A DNA stretch of 64,000 nucleotides. It comes from Parasphingorhabdus sp. (GTDB lineage: Bacteria > Pseudomonadota > Alphaproteobacteria > Sphingomonadales > Sphingomonadaceae). Positions within the stretch are counted from its first letter, which is position 1. The number at the start of each line of letters is the position of its first letter. A program made the position numbers and the translations under genes. Where the stretch lies: NCBI GenBank assembly GCA_030373505.1, contig JAUCYS010000012.1, forward strand, positions 43,178-107,177. Reading direction: 5' to 3'. This document shows positions 51,469 through 60,325 of the stretch, piece by piece. The notes beneath the pieces are model-generated. The model searched no databases and was not told the DNA's origin. It was given only the letters and a program-made list of their open reading frames with translations.

Positions 51469-52794
51469 ATGTCCGATCATAATGATGACGTCGCCGGCAT
51501 TCCGGTCACCCGCCGCATGCCCAAGGCTCCGATCGAGGAAATCGGCGGCCGCAAGCTGAAACCGGCAACGCTGATGATGGGCCACGGCTATGATCCGGAA
51601 CTGTCCGAAGGATCGCTGAAACCGCCGATCTTCCTCACCTCGACCTTCGCCTTTGAAAATGCCGCCGCCGGCAAGCGCTTTTTCGAAGGCATCACCGGCA
51701 AGCGGCCCGGTGGTTCCGATGGCCTCGTCTATTCGCGCTTCAACGGCCCCAATCAGGAAATCCTCGAAGACCGGCTGAGCATCTGGGACGAGGCCGAGGA
51801 TGCGCTGGTCTTTTCCAGCGGCATGTCGGCGATCACCACGGTGCTGCTCGCCAATGTCAACCAGGGCGATGTTGTCGTCCACAGCGGCCCGCTCTACGCC
51901 GCGACCGAAACGCTGATCAACAAGATCCTCGGGCGCTTCGGCGTCACCTTCCTCGACTTTCCGGCCGGCGCGTCTCCGTCCGATGTCGCTGTGATGCTCG
52001 AACAGGCGAAGGAAAAGGCGAAAAGCAACGGCGGCAAGGTCGCGATCATCTATCTTGAAAGCCCGGCCAACCCGACCAATGCGCTGGTCGATATCGAAGG
52101 CGTCGCCGATGCCCGCGATCAGGTCTTTGGCAAGGATGCCGCGCCGCCGATCGCCATCGACAACACATTCCTCGGCCCGCTCTGGCAGCAGCCGCTGAAA
52201 CATGGCGCCGATATCGTCATCTACAGCCTCACCAAATATGTTGGTGGCCACAGCGACCTGGTCGCCGGCGGCGTGCTCGGCAGCAAGGCCCATATGGACC
52301 CGATCCGCGCGATCCGGAACACGATCGGCACGATCTGCGACCCGAACACCGCTTGGATGCTGATGCGCAGCCTCGAGACGCTGGAACTGCGCATGACCCG
52401 CGCCGGTGAAAATGCCGAAAAGGTCTGCGCCTTCCTGCGCGACCATCCCAAGGTCGACGGCCTCGGCTATCTCGGCTTTATCGAGGACGAGCGCCAGAAG
52501 GACATTTACAAGCGCCATTGCAGCGGCGCCGGCTCGACTTTCTCGCTGTTCATCAAGGGCGGCGAGGCCGAAGCCTTCCGTTTCCTTGACACGATGAAGA
52601 TCGCCAAGCTGGCGGTGAGCCTCGGCGGCACCGAAACGCTCGCCAGTCTGCCCGCTGCGATGACCCATCTTTCGGTCCCCGACGAGCGCAGGGCGGCCCT
52701 CGGCATCACCGACAATCTGGTGCGCATCTCCATTGGCGTCGAGGACCCGGATGACCTGATCGCCGATTTCGACCAGGCACTGGCTGCGGTCTGA
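51469..52794 (+). CDS. Cystathionine gamma-synthase/lyase family PLP enzyme
   Basis: PLP enzyme of trans-sulfuration type, 441 residues, longer than the usual 390-400 because of an N-terminal extension of about 30 residues and an insert GITGKRPGGSDGLVYSRF. Signature elements are FSSGMSAITTVLLA, IYLESPANPTN, IAIDNTF and the lysine in YSLTKYVGGHSDLVAGG; the C-terminal SLGGTETLASLPAAMTH is typical. It may act as gamma-synthase, gamma-lyase or methionine gamma-lyase. AGAGAAG precedes ATG 51469. No other methionine genes are near. Confidence 0.87.
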   Translation: MSDHNDDVAGIPVTRRMPKAPIEEIGGRKLKPATLMMGHGYDPELSEGSLKPPIFLTSTFAFENAAAGKRFFEGITGKRPGGSDGLVYSRFNGPNQEILEDRLSIWDEAEDALVFSSGMSAITTVLLANVNQGDVVVHSGPLYAATETLINKILGRFGVTFLDFPAGASPSDVAVMLEQAKEKAKSNGGKVAIIYLESPANPTNALVDIEGVADARDQVFGKDAAPPIAIDNTFLGPLWQQPLKHGADIVIYSLTKYVGGHSDLVAGGVLGSKAHMDPIRAIRNTIGTICDPNTAWMLMRSLETLELRMTRAGENAEKVCAFLRDHPKVDGLGYLGFIEDERQKDIYKRHCSGAGSTFSLFIKGGEAEAFRFLDTMKIAKLAVSLGGTETLASLPAAMTHLSVPDERRAALGITDNLVRISIGVEDPDDLIADFDQALAAV

Positions 52795-52917
52795 GTCGCG
52801 GGACGGTCTCGCCTAGTGCGCGTCGCGCTCCGGGGGGCCCTTCGCGGCAGTTGATGTTTTGACCAGCGGATCAGAATGAAGGAGCTGCGAGGCAAGCTGG
52901 GGGCGGAGGGATATTTC

Positions 52918-53156
52918 CGCTGTCCTACACCCGCCGCATCGCTTATTATGGCACCGCTTTCTCAAAAAAGCTCGAAATAGGCTCTTTGACAAACTGAATA
53001 GCCCAAGGTGGACATTCCCCGCCCCATATCAGCCGCAGAGAATTTCGCGCCCGTCGAAAGATCACACTCGGTGCGCTTGGGACGAGAGGAAAAGCCCGGA
53101 ATCATGGGGCTTTCCGGTAAAATTTACAAAAAACAAAAACACGTCGGATCGTAAAG
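52918..53156 (+). repeat. Dispersed non-coding element with boxA-like sequence, copy B
   Basis: Second copy of the element at 32232-32455, same orientation, about 239 bp. Block 1 CGCTGTCCTACACCC is at 52918-52932, block 2 ATAGGCTCTTTGACAA starts at 52977, block 3 CGAAAGATCACACTCGG is at 53055-53071 and block 4 (ACAAAAAACAAAAACACG to GTAAAG) is at 53126-53156. The block 2 to 3 distance is 78 nt, 16 longer than in copy A; the last 102 nt align without gaps. It lies between convergent genes. The remaining parts of the 419-nt gap (52795-53213) show nothing recognisable. Confidence 0.75.
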
Positions 53157-53213
53157 TTCGGAAGGGCCCACTGCCGCGCGCGGCATGACGCACTCAATCC
53201 CGGCTGACTCGCC

Positions 53214-53684
53214 TCAATCTTCCGCGACGACTTCGATCGACGTTATTTCAATCGCATCCTCGCGCCCGGCAAAATCGGCAAAGTCTCCTGTCGCCAGGCC
53301 GGTCATGGCGCGGCTGATCGGCGCGGAAAAGGAAACCCGCGCGCTGGACGGATCGGCCTCGTCGTCGCCGACTATGGAGAGGATTTTTTCCTTGCCGTTG
53401 AGCAGGAAGGTGACCCGGGTGCCAAATTCGACCGTGTCGCCGCTCGGCACCGGTGGCCGCTCCGCCGTTGATTGCCTGGTGTTCCAGTAGCGCAGGTCAC
53501 GCTTGGCGATCTTGAGCGCGGTTTCGTCGGTCAGCTTGGCAATCTCTGCCTGCAGAGAAACAACCCGGTCCCTGATCAGTCGCAGCCCGCGCGCCGTGAC
53601 CCAATTGGGGCCGACCGGGATCGGATGCTCGAATTTCGGCTCCAGATGCTCGTCATCGCCTTCTCTCCGGAACGCCACGCTCAT
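53214..53684 (-). CDS. GreA/GreB-family transcription elongation factor
   Basis: A 156-residue Gre factor, which stimulates RNA cleavage by stalled RNA polymerase. The N-terminal coiled coil (ARGLRLIRDRVVSLQAEIAKL) is shorter than in GreA, and the C-terminal FKBP-like domain shows VEFGTRVTFLLNGKEKILSIVG and ARVSFSAPISRAMTGLATGD, close to GreB. The usual acidic tip residues of the coiled coil are not obvious. The gene follows a 68-residue ORF by 3 nt on the same strand. It could be GreB or a related anti-Gre factor. Confidence 0.8.
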   Translation of the reverse strand: MSVAFRREGDDEHLEPKFEHPIPVGPNWVTARGLRLIRDRVVSLQAEIAKLTDETALKIAKRDLRYWNTRQSTAERPPVPSGDTVEFGTRVTFLLNGKEKILSIVGDDEADPSSARVSFSAPISRAMTGLATGDFADFAGREDAIEITSIEVVAED

Positions 53685-53687
53685 CGG

Positions 53688-53894
53688 TCAGCTGCCGGAC
53701 TTGGGCGTCACCCATATATCAACGGGCGCGACGAACCGGCCATGCGCCGGTGTGCCGACATCAATTCGCTCGGCGGTGACCCGTTCGCCGGTCTCCAGCG
53801 TGAACGAGGCCCAGGGCTTGGGCATCCGGCTGAAGGTCATTTTCTGGATCGGCGCTCCGGTGGCGCTGTTCATGATGGTGGCAATGATACTCAT
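53688..53894 (-). CDS. Small conserved-looking protein of unknown function next to greB-like gene
   Basis: A 68-residue open frame starting at ATG 53894, MSIIATIMNSATGAPIQKMTF, with no clear ribosome-binding site; a longer frame reaches 53930. The sequence is beta-like and soluble (WASFTLETGERVTAERIDVG, ending VDIWVTPKSGS). No family is recognised. It lies 3 nt ahead of the greB-like gene and downstream of a HAD phosphatase on the same strand, so it is probably part of that transcript. Confidence 0.6.
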   Translation of the reverse strand: MSIIATIMNSATGAPIQKMTFSRMPKPWASFTLETGERVTAERIDVGTPAHGRFVAPVDIWVTPKSGS

Positions 53895-53953
53895 GGCGGA
53901 GCGCTTGCGATGGATGCGCCAGACTGTCAACCGTCTACAGGGGGGCCACCATG

Positions 53954-54637
53954 TCAGCGCCAGTCGACAATGGGCCAGCCGCGCTGCTCGGCCAGCCGGC
54001 GCAGCGGCGGGGTCGGAGTCGTCGCGAACGCCTCGTCGGCAAATTCCAGCATTGCCCCGTCGCTGAAGTGGTCGGAATAGGCGCGGACATGGCTGTCATT
54101 GCGGTGCCAGCCCTGTTCCGCGAACAGCGCCTCGATCCGCCCGATCTTGGCATGGTCATAGCAATTCTCGCCGAGGATCTTCGGTCGCACCCGGCCTTCA
54201 CCATCGACTTCGAGCCGGGTGCCGATCACATGGTCAAAGCCGAGCCGCCGGGCGATTGCCTCGGCGTAGAGTTCGTAGGATGCGGTGACCAGCACCAGCG
54301 TCCGGCCCTCGGCCCGATCCTCCTCGATCTGGTCGAGCGCTTTCTGGTAGCGGTTGGAACGCAGCACATTCTCGGCAAACCGGTCGATATGCGGCTGCAA
54401 ATCGGCCAGTTTCGGGCCACTGCCCATCAGCAGGCGCTGGTTGAAGGTCTTCAATTGTCCGCGGCTGATCAGCTTGAGTCCGTAGCCCATGAAGCCGAAC
54501 GGCAGCAGCGGCAGGAACATCAGCCGCCATCGTGCCCGCGCGAACAGCTGGTGGAACAGAAAGGGCGTGTAGGTCCCGCGCACCGTGATCGTCCGGTCCA
54601 TGTCGTAAAGCGATATTTTCTGCATGCCATCCCGCAT
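53954..54637 (-). CDS. HAD-superfamily phosphatase, subfamily IB
   Basis: A 227-residue HAD phosphatase. Motif I is SLYDMDRTITVRGTYTP, motif II the Thr in LVLVTASYELYAEAI, and motif III the acidic SDHFSDGAML segment. A hydrophobic stretch (LMFLPLLPFGFMGYGLKLI) between them forms the IB cap. Relatives include SerB-like and lysophosphatidate phosphatases. Start is ATG 54637 or ATG 54625. It is divergent from the mla operon, which may suggest a role in lipid or envelope metabolism; this is inference. Confidence 0.82.
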   Translation of the reverse strand: MRDGMQKISLYDMDRTITVRGTYTPFLFHQLFARARWRLMFLPLLPFGFMGYGLKLISRGQLKTFNQRLLMGSGPKLADLQPHIDRFAENVLRSNRYQKALDQIEEDRAEGRTLVLVTASYELYAEAIARRLGFDHVIGTRLEVDGEGRVRPKILGENCYDHAKIGRIEALFAEQGWHRNDSHVRAYSDHFSDGAMLEFADEAFATTPTPPLRRLAEQRGWPIVDWR

Positions 54638-54739
54638 TGCCGTTCGAGCGCTCCCATAGCAGCCCTGCCCAAAAGCACCAAATATTTGAGCGGTTTAATC
54701 ACTTGAGCTTTGCCCAAAATTCGGTCACCTATAGATGCG

Positions 54740-55852
54740 ATGGCAATACCCAGCGATTTTGTAGAAGAAACGACCGAAGACGGAGCGGTGACACTGCATT
54801 TTTCCGGCGATCTTTCGATTGCCAGTCTGGGAGATTTGCCGGAGCGGCTCAGGGATTATGACGCAGCTATCAGCCGGCTCGATATAGCAGATATCGGCTA
54901 TATGGACACGGTCGGTGCCTGGCTGGTGCACCGGACAGCCCGCGACAGGGACGCGGAGATTGTCGGTGCCAATGATGATGCGCAGCGTCTGATTGCTGCG
55001 GTCTCCGCAGCCGACCAGGCGGCTGACATTCGTCCCGAGCCACCCAATCCGGTTCTTCGCGTGCTGAACGAGGTTGGCGAAGCGACCACCGTTGCCTTCA
55101 CCACGCTGAGCGGTCTGGTCGGCTTTCTGGGCGCGATCATGGTCGGCTTTTTCCGGTTGCTGCGGCATCCTGGCAAGATTCGATGGAACGCGGTGATCCA
55201 GCGCTTCGACGTCGTCGGGGTCCGGGCGCTTGGTATCATTGGCCTGATGAGCTTTCTCATAGGTCTGGTGATCGCGCAGCAGGGCGCGGTACAGCTGCGG
55301 CAGTTCGGCGCGGAAGTGTTCACCGTCAACCTCGTCGGCCGGCTGACGCTGCGCGAACTGGGCGTGCTGATGACCGCGATCATGGTGGCGGGGCGTTCGG
55401 GCTCGGCTTTCGCTGCGCAGCTTGGTACGATGAAGCTGACCGAGGAAATCGACGCGATGCGCACAATTGGCGTGTCGCCTATCGAAGCGCTGGTGCTGCC
55501 ACGTTTCATCGCGGCCGTATTCATGCTGCCGCTGCTCGGTTTTTACGCGTCGATCGTGGCGATCATTGGCGGCGGCCTGCTGAGCTGGGTCGAACTCGAC
55601 ATCCCTCCGGCAACCTTCTTCTCGCGAATCCGCGAGGTGGTTCCGCTGACCGATGTCTATGTCGGACTGGTGAAAGCGCCGGTATTCGGTGCGATCATAG
55701 CGATCACCGGCTGCTATCAGGGCATGCAGGTCAAGGGTAATGCCGAGGATGTGGGCATGCGAACCACGGCAGCAGTAGTGCAGGCAATCTTCCTGGTGAT
55801 CGTGCTCGATGCCTTTTTCGCGGTCTTCTTCACCTGGATCGGATGGAATTGA
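54740..55852 (+). CDS. mlaE: MlaE-type ABC transporter permease with N-terminal STAS domain
   Basis: Permease of the Mla lipid-transport complex, 370 residues from ATG 54740 (TTG 54710 is an in-frame alternative without support). Residues about 1-85 form a STAS domain (LHFSGDLSIASLGDLPERL, LDIADIGYMDTVGAWLVH) corresponding to MlaB, here fused to the permease. The MlaE part follows, with FDVVGVRALGIIGLMSFLIG, GRLTLRELGVLMTAIMVAGRSGSAFAAQLGTMKLTEEIDAM and five helices. It overlaps mlaF by 1 nt. The complex moves phospholipids between the membranes. Confidence 0.93.
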   Translation: MAIPSDFVEETTEDGAVTLHFSGDLSIASLGDLPERLRDYDAAISRLDIADIGYMDTVGAWLVHRTARDRDAEIVGANDDAQRLIAAVSAADQAADIRPEPPNPVLRVLNEVGEATTVAFTTLSGLVGFLGAIMVGFFRLLRHPGKIRWNAVIQRFDVVGVRALGIIGLMSFLIGLVIAQQGAVQLRQFGAEVFTVNLVGRLTLRELGVLMTAIMVAGRSGSAFAAQLGTMKLTEEIDAMRTIGVSPIEALVLPRFIAAVFMLPLLGFYASIVAIIGGGLLSWVELDIPPATFFSRIREVVPLTDVYVGLVKAPVFGAIIAITGCYQGMQVKGNAEDVGMRTTAAVVQAIFLVIVLDAFFAVFFTWIGWN

Positions 55853-56667
55853 TGAGCGATTCGGATGCCATTACCTATGACCGGGATTACGACGGCCCGA
55901 TTGTCAGCGTTCATGGCCTGCGCAACAGCTTTGGCGAGCAGGTGGTGCACGATAATCTCGATCTTGATGTCCGTCGCGGCGAAATCATCGGTGTAGTTGG
56001 CGGATCAGGCACCGGTAAATCGGTGTTGATGCGCTCGATTATCGGTTTGCAGACGCCAAAAGAGGGCGAAATCCGGGTCTTCGGCCAGCAGATATTGGGC
56101 AAATCCGACGCCGAGACGATCGAAATCCGCAAGCGCTGGGGCGTCCTGTTTCAGGGCGGCGCGCTATTTTCGACGCTCACCGTTGCTGAAAATGTGATGG
56201 TGCCGATCCGCGAATTCTATCCGGATATGGACCGCGAGTTCCGGCGGGAAGTCGCCAAATATAAGGTCTGCCTGTCCGGCCTGCCGCCCGACGCAGCACC
56301 AAAATATCCGTCGGAACTGTCCGGCGGCATGCGCAAACGCGCCGGCATCGCCAGGGCGCTGGCACTGGATCCGGAACTTCTGTTTCTTGATGAACCGACC
56401 GCCGGGCTCGATCCGGTGGGTGCTGCCGCGTTCGACAATCTGACCAAGGAATTGCAGCAGACGCTGGGCCTGACCGTGTTCCTGATTACTCATGATCTCG
56501 ATACGCTGCACGCAATCTGTGACCGGGTCGCGGTGCTCGCTGACCAGCGGGTGATCGCCGTCGGTACGATCGACGAACTGCTCGCCCTCGATCATCCCTG
56601 GATTCAGGAATATTTCAATGGCCCGCGCGGCCGTATGGCTTCTGCCGGAAAAAAGATGCTGGGATGA
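55852..56667 (+). CDS. mlaF: MlaF-type ABC transporter ATPase
   Basis: ATPase of the Mla complex, 271 residues from ATG 55852. Walker A is GVVGGSGTGKSVLMRSIIGL, the signature LSGGMRKRAGIARAL and Walker B LLFLDEPTAGLDP with the H-loop LITHDLD. The RKR-type signature and the C-terminal extension after residue 240 are typical of MlaF. It overlaps mlaE by 1 nt and is followed by a 22-codon ORF and mlaD. Confidence 0.94.
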   Translation: MSDSDAITYDRDYDGPIVSVHGLRNSFGEQVVHDNLDLDVRRGEIIGVVGGSGTGKSVLMRSIIGLQTPKEGEIRVFGQQILGKSDAETIEIRKRWGVLFQGGALFSTLTVAENVMVPIREFYPDMDREFRREVAKYKVCLSGLPPDAAPKYPSELSGGMRKRAGIARALALDPELLFLDEPTAGLDPVGAAAFDNLTKELQQTLGLTVFLITHDLDTLHAICDRVAVLADQRVIAVGTIDELLALDHPWIQEYFNGPRGRMASAGKKMLG

Positions 56668-56732
56668 CGATAGTGAAACGAATCAGAGAATTGTTGCAGG
56701 TACCGGCACCGCTCGGCATAGAGGTGAAATAG
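56664..56732 (+). CDS. Candidate 22-residue ORF between mlaF and mlaD
   Basis: ATG 56664 overlaps the mlaF stop as ATGA, and the frame runs 22 codons (MTIVKRIRELLQVPAPLGIE, then VK) to TAG 56730-56732, directly abutting the mlaD ATG at 56733. The peptide would be basic and amphipathic. The mlaD ribosome-binding site GAGGTG (56721-56726) lies inside its last codons. The exact fit suggests a coupling ORF carrying ribosomes into mlaD, or a real micropeptide; chance is not excluded. Confidence 0.45.
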   Translation: MTIVKRIRELLQVPAPLGIEVK

Positions 56733-57680
56733 ATGGAAACGCGCTCCAACCATATCCTTGTCGGTGTTGTCACTTTGGCGATGCTGGCGCTTGTCGCAGC
56801 CTTTCTGGTCTGGATTGTCCGCTTTGGCGACGGCGAGACGAAGCAATATGACATATTCTTTTCCCAGTCGGTTGGCGGTCTGGCCGCAGGGACCGGCGTA
56901 ACCTTTGCCGGCGTTCCGTCCGGGCAGGTGCTCAAGGTGGAGCTGTGGAAAAAAGATCCCAATTTCGTCCGCGTGCGCATTGCGGTCAGCAAGGATACGC
57001 CGATCCTTGAAGGCACCACCGCCACCATCCAGAGCGTCAGCTTCACCGCGCCGCCCAATATTCAGCTCGATGGGGCCAAGAAGGGCGCTCCGCCGATCAC
57101 CGAACTCGGCCCGGAAGGGGTTCCGGTGATTCCGACCAAGCCCGGGGCGCTTGGCGAATTGCTCAACAGCGCGCCGCTCGTGGTGGAGCGCTTGGCGACG
57201 CTGACCGAACGGCTGACGGAACTATTGTCGGACCAGAACCAGAAATCGATCAGCGGTATCCTGGCCAATACGGACAAGATGACCGCTAGCCTGGCGAGGC
57301 AGGCACCGGAGCTGGAAGCGTTGATGAAAGAATCGCGAATTGCCATTCACAACGCTGGCGTGACTGCCGAAAAGCTGTCGCTCGTGGCAGACAGTACCAA
57401 TGACTTTCTTACCAACAATGGTCAGCCGATAGCCAAGAATCTCGCCAATACGCTGGAGGCCGCAGACAAGAGCCTGCGCGCCCTGGAAGGTGTGTTGAAA
57501 AATGCGCAGCCAGGGGCAGAGCATTTTTCGAACAAGACGCTGCCGGAAGTCGACCAGCTGGTGCAGGATATGCAGGCGCTGACCAAGTCGATGACCAGTG
57601 TGACCGAACGGCTGGACCAGGGCGGGGCGGGATCCTTATTGTCGGCACCGACGCTGCCCGACTATGAGCCGGGACAATGA
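56733..57680 (+). CDS. mlaD: MlaD-type MCE-domain protein
   Basis: Periplasmic, membrane-anchored lipid-binding subunit of the Mla complex, 315 residues. One helix (HILVGVVTLAMLALVAAFLV) is followed by the MCE domain (about residues 38-115; FFSQSVGGLAAGTGVTFAGV, GQVLKVELW) and a long helical region (from NSAPLVVERLATLTERL) that in MCE proteins forms a tunnel or needle. It is longer than Escherichia coli MlaD (183 residues) and resembles Mycobacterium- and alphaproteobacterial MCE proteins. GAGGTG precedes ATG 56733. No MlaC gene follows. Confidence 0.93.
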   Translation: METRSNHILVGVVTLAMLALVAAFLVWIVRFGDGETKQYDIFFSQSVGGLAAGTGVTFAGVPSGQVLKVELWKKDPNFVRVRIAVSKDTPILEGTTATIQSVSFTAPPNIQLDGAKKGAPPITELGPEGVPVIPTKPGALGELLNSAPLVVERLATLTERLTELLSDQNQKSISGILANTDKMTASLARQAPELEALMKESRIAIHNAGVTAEKLSLVADSTNDFLTNNGQPIAKNLANTLEAADKSLRALEGVLKNAQPGAEHFSNKTLPEVDQLVQDMQALTKSMTSVTERLDQGGAGSLLSAPTLPDYEPGQ

Positions 57681-57690
57681 AGGGGCAGAT

Positions 57691-58290
57691 ATGATGCGCA
57701 AATTGGAACTTTTGACGGCTGCCGGCCTGTTGGGCGCCACAGCAGCGCTGGGTGGCTGCGTCAGTTTTGGTGGGGCCGAGCCGCCGCCCTCTTTGCTGTC
57801 GCTTACGCCGGATCAGAAACTGTCCGCCGGAGCCATGCAGAGTGGACCCCAGGCCGGTTCACTGGTCGTCGCCCTGCCGGCTGCTCCCCAGAAACTGAAT
57901 ACCGTTCGTGTACCGGTGCAGACCACCGGCAGCGCCATTGCCTATCTGAAAGATGCCGTGTGGGTCGACAAGCCTGCCCGTCTGTTTCAGGATCTGCTCA
58001 GCGAGACGATCGCGGCGCGCAACGGGCGGCTGGTTCTTACCGCCACCGAAGCGGGCGGACTTGCCGAAACCTATATCACCGGCGAGCTGGTCAATTTCGG
58101 CCTCGACGGACCCAGCCTGACGGTCACCGTTACCTATGACGCGGTCAAGATGACCAAAGACAAGCCGGTCTTGAAAAAGCGGTTCGAAGCCAGTGAATCC
58201 GTCTTTGCAGCAGAACCCGGACCAGTGGGGCAGGGCCTGAACAGGGCAGCCAATAAAGTGGCTGCCGACGTTGCCGAATGGGTGGGCTGA
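57691..58290 (+). CDS. ABC-type transport auxiliary lipoprotein (PqiC/DUF330-like)
   Basis: A 199-residue lipoprotein of the kind that accompanies MCE transporters. AGGGGC lies 5 nt before ATG 57691; a second ATG at 57694 is possible. The lipobox is LGGC. The body (VPVQTTGSAIAYLKDAVWVDKPARLFQDLLSETI, with later LVNFGLDGPSLTVTVTYDAV) matches the PqiC/ABC-auxiliary family, outer-membrane lipoproteins that receive lipid from the MCE protein. It replaces MlaC/MlaA-type partners in this operon. Overlap of the longer upstream frame with mlaD is not needed. Confidence 0.87.
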   Translation: MMRKLELLTAAGLLGATAALGGCVSFGGAEPPPSLLSLTPDQKLSAGAMQSGPQAGSLVVALPAAPQKLNTVRVPVQTTGSAIAYLKDAVWVDKPARLFQDLLSETIAARNGRLVLTATEAGGLAETYITGELVNFGLDGPSLTVTVTYDAVKMTKDKPVLKKRFEASESVFAAEPGPVGQGLNRAANKVAADVAEWVG

Positions 58291-58310
58291 ACGGCTAGCC
58301 GGAGCCGCTA

Positions 58311-59387
58311 TTACTCGCCGTAGCTGAACCCTTCGGGTTCAGGCCAGTCGATTGCCGTGACCGCCATGACCTGGAACAGGCATCCCATTTCTTCCGGGCC
58401 GGTCAGCCGGTGGAGCGCGGCCCTTATAGTTTCCGCCTGTTTCGGGCTTGCCGCAGTCAGCGCCGCGGCGCGCTGGTCGATGCCGAGCGACTTCAGCCAC
58501 TGGCCCTGTTGCGCCGGGCCGCTAACGGCCAGCAAACGGGTACGCGCGATATTGGCCAGCGTATGAAAATCAACATGGGCGGTGAGATCCGACGCTCCGG
58601 GACAGTCAAACGGACTGACCGGCATATGGTCCTTGATCGCCTGCAGCGTGCTGCCGGTGCCTGGCCTCGTATAGCCATAGTCGATGATCAGCAGGGTACC
58701 ACCCTGTTTCGCCAGGCGGTTGGCCAGATTGCCGGCCCATTCCACGCTGACCGGCGAGTGTTCCAATATCGTGCCGTCCGGAAATCCGCTGGTGGTGCCG
58801 CCAGCCGGATTCTCTGCAGGATCGACGCTCGGAACGGCGACAAATTTGCTGCGATCGCGCGCCACCATCTGTCGTCGCCAGCCCCCGGAGCTCACAACGA
58901 ACTGCTCTACCGGCAGGGCGTCGAAAAATTCATTGGCGATGATCAGCAGTGGCCCGTCTTCCGGCAGGTCGGAAATGTCGTCATGCCAGGTGGCATCGGG
59001 ATGGAGTTGCGCCTGCCTTGCCTTCAAGACCGGGCTGGTCTCGACAAAATGGACGGCCGGACTGCAGCCGAACTTTGCCATGGATCGCTGCGCATCATGT
59101 GCCAGGGTGCCGCGCCCCGGACCAAGCTCGACATAATGGCAATGATCGGGCGACCCCTTGCGCAGCCACAGATCGGCAAGCCAGATACCGACAATTTCGC
59201 CAAACATCTGGCTGATTTCCGGAGCGGTGACAAAATCGCCCTCTTCGCCCAGCGGGTCCTTGCTGGCATAATAATGGGCATTGGCGATCGCCATATAGTC
59301 GCCGAGCGGGATCGGGCCTTCGCGGTCGATCCGATCCGCGATTATATGCGCTGCAGTGGGGTGATCCGCCTGGATGCCGTCAGGCAA
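58311..59387 (-). CDS. MidA/NDUFAF7-like SAM-dependent methyltransferase
   Basis: Class I methyltransferase of 358 residues, the DUF185/MidA family whose mitochondrial member methylates an arginine of complex I subunit NDUFS2. [36 protein letters not shown] fragments and [18 protein letters not shown] (SAM loop), [13 protein letters not shown] and [12 protein letters not shown] are family motifs. The start is TTG 59387, with GGAGAC 7 nt upstream, overlapping the lgt end by 8 nt; no ATG is available before the conserved start. Co-operonic with lgt, as in many alphaproteobacteria. Confidence 0.88.
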   Translation of the reverse strand: MPDGIQADHPTAAHIIADRIDREGPIPLGDYMAIANAHYYASKDPLGEEGDFVTAPEISQMFGEIVGIWLADLWLRKGSPDHCHYVELGPGRGTLAHDAQRSMAKFGCSPAVHFVETSPVLKARQAQLHPDATWHDDISDLPEDGPLLIIANEFFDALPVEQFVVSSGGWRRQMVARDRSKFVAVPSVDPAENPAGGTTSGFPDGTILEHSPVSVEWAGNLANRLAKQGGTLLIIDYGYTRPGTGSTLQAIKDHMPVSPFDCPGASDLTAHVDFHTLANIARTRLLAVSGPAQQGQWLKSLGIDQRAAALTAASPKQAETIRAALHRLTGPEEMGCLFQVMAVTAIDWPEPEGFSYGE

Positions 59388-60246
59388 CGCTCTTGTCTCC
59401 CGCCACCGGTTCGACGCGCACGCGTCTTCTCTTCGCGGTCAGTACCAGCCAGGCGCCCAGCAGGAGCATCGGCACCGTCAGCCACTGCCCCATGCTGAAG
59501 CCCGATTGCTCGACCAGCCAGGTGAGCTGGGCATCCGGCTCGCGGAAGAACTCAACGGTAAAACGGCTGAAGCCGTAAACCAGCAGGCCAGCACCGACCA
59601 GTTTGCCAGGCTGATATCGGGCATCGGTCTTCCAGAAGAGGAAGGAGAGGACGAGGAAATAAACGATACCTTCTAGCCCCGCTTCATATAGCTGGCTGGG
59701 ATGGCGGGCGACGTCGCCGCCCATCGGGAAAACGATCGCCCATGGCACATCGGTGGCCCGGCCCCACAGCTCGCCGTTGACGAAATTGGCAAGCCGTCCG
59801 AAGAACAGGCCGAACGGGATCACGCAGGCGATATAATCGCACATCCGCAGAAAATCGAGCTTCTCGCGCCGCGCTGTCCACCACAGGGCGAGCACTACGC
59901 CAATCGTGCCGCCGTGCAGCGACATGCCGCCCTTCCACACCTGCAATATCCTGACTGGATCCTGCAATATCTCGGGACTGTAGAAAAACACATAGCCGAG
60001 ACGACCGCCGATGATGATCCCGAGCGTTGCCCAGAAGATCATGTCATCGGCATGACGCCGTGCCATCGGCGAACCCGGCTGGGCGATCAGTTTGGTGAGA
60101 TACCAGTAGCCGATCAATATGCCGGCGAGATAGGCCAGCGAATACCATTTGAGCTGGAAAAACCCAAGGTCCACAGCATCGGGGGAGAGGCCAAGCTCCG
60201 CAAATTGGGTAAACTGGGCAGCATTGGCCAAGATAATATCAATCAA
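59380..60246 (-). CDS. lgt: Prolipoprotein diacylglyceryl transferase
   Basis: Lgt transfers a diacylglyceryl group to the lipobox Cys of prolipoproteins in the inner membrane; several such lipoproteins are encoded in this window. The 288-residue protein has seven helices and the signature [14 protein letters not shown], with [26 protein letters not shown] and [12 protein letters not shown] (catalytic His region) in order. The start is TTG 60246, with GGGGAAAAG nearby; no better ATG exists. It overlaps midA by 8 nt and is divergent from the acyl-CoA synthetase. Confidence 0.95.
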   Translation of the reverse strand: MIDIILANAAQFTQFAELGLSPDAVDLGFFQLKWYSLAYLAGILIGYWYLTKLIAQPGSPMARRHADDMIFWATLGIIIGGRLGYVFFYSPEILQDPVRILQVWKGGMSLHGGTIGVVLALWWTARREKLDFLRMCDYIACVIPFGLFFGRLANFVNGELWGRATDVPWAIVFPMGGDVARHPSQLYEAGLEGIVYFLVLSFLFWKTDARYQPGKLVGAGLLVYGFSRFTVEFFREPDAQLTWLVEQSGFSMGQWLTVPMLLLGAWLVLTAKRRRVRVEPVAGDKSVA

Positions 60247-60279
60247 CTCTTTTCCCCGTGTGGTTTCCTGTCCATATAA

Positions 60280-60293
60280 AGGGAAAATTCCCT
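60280..60293. promoter_or_regulatory. Palindrome in the lgt / acyl-CoA synthetase gap, candidate operator
   Basis: AGGGAA-AA-TTCCCT is a perfect 6-bp inverted repeat with a 2-nt centre, 33-46 nt upstream of the acyl-CoA synthetase start and 34 nt from lgt. A partial copy, GAGGGAA, follows at about 60302. It may bind a fatty-acid regulator; which one is unknown. Confidence 0.4.
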
Positions 60294-60325
60294 ATACCAA
60301 GAGGGAACAACGGGAGACTTGAATA

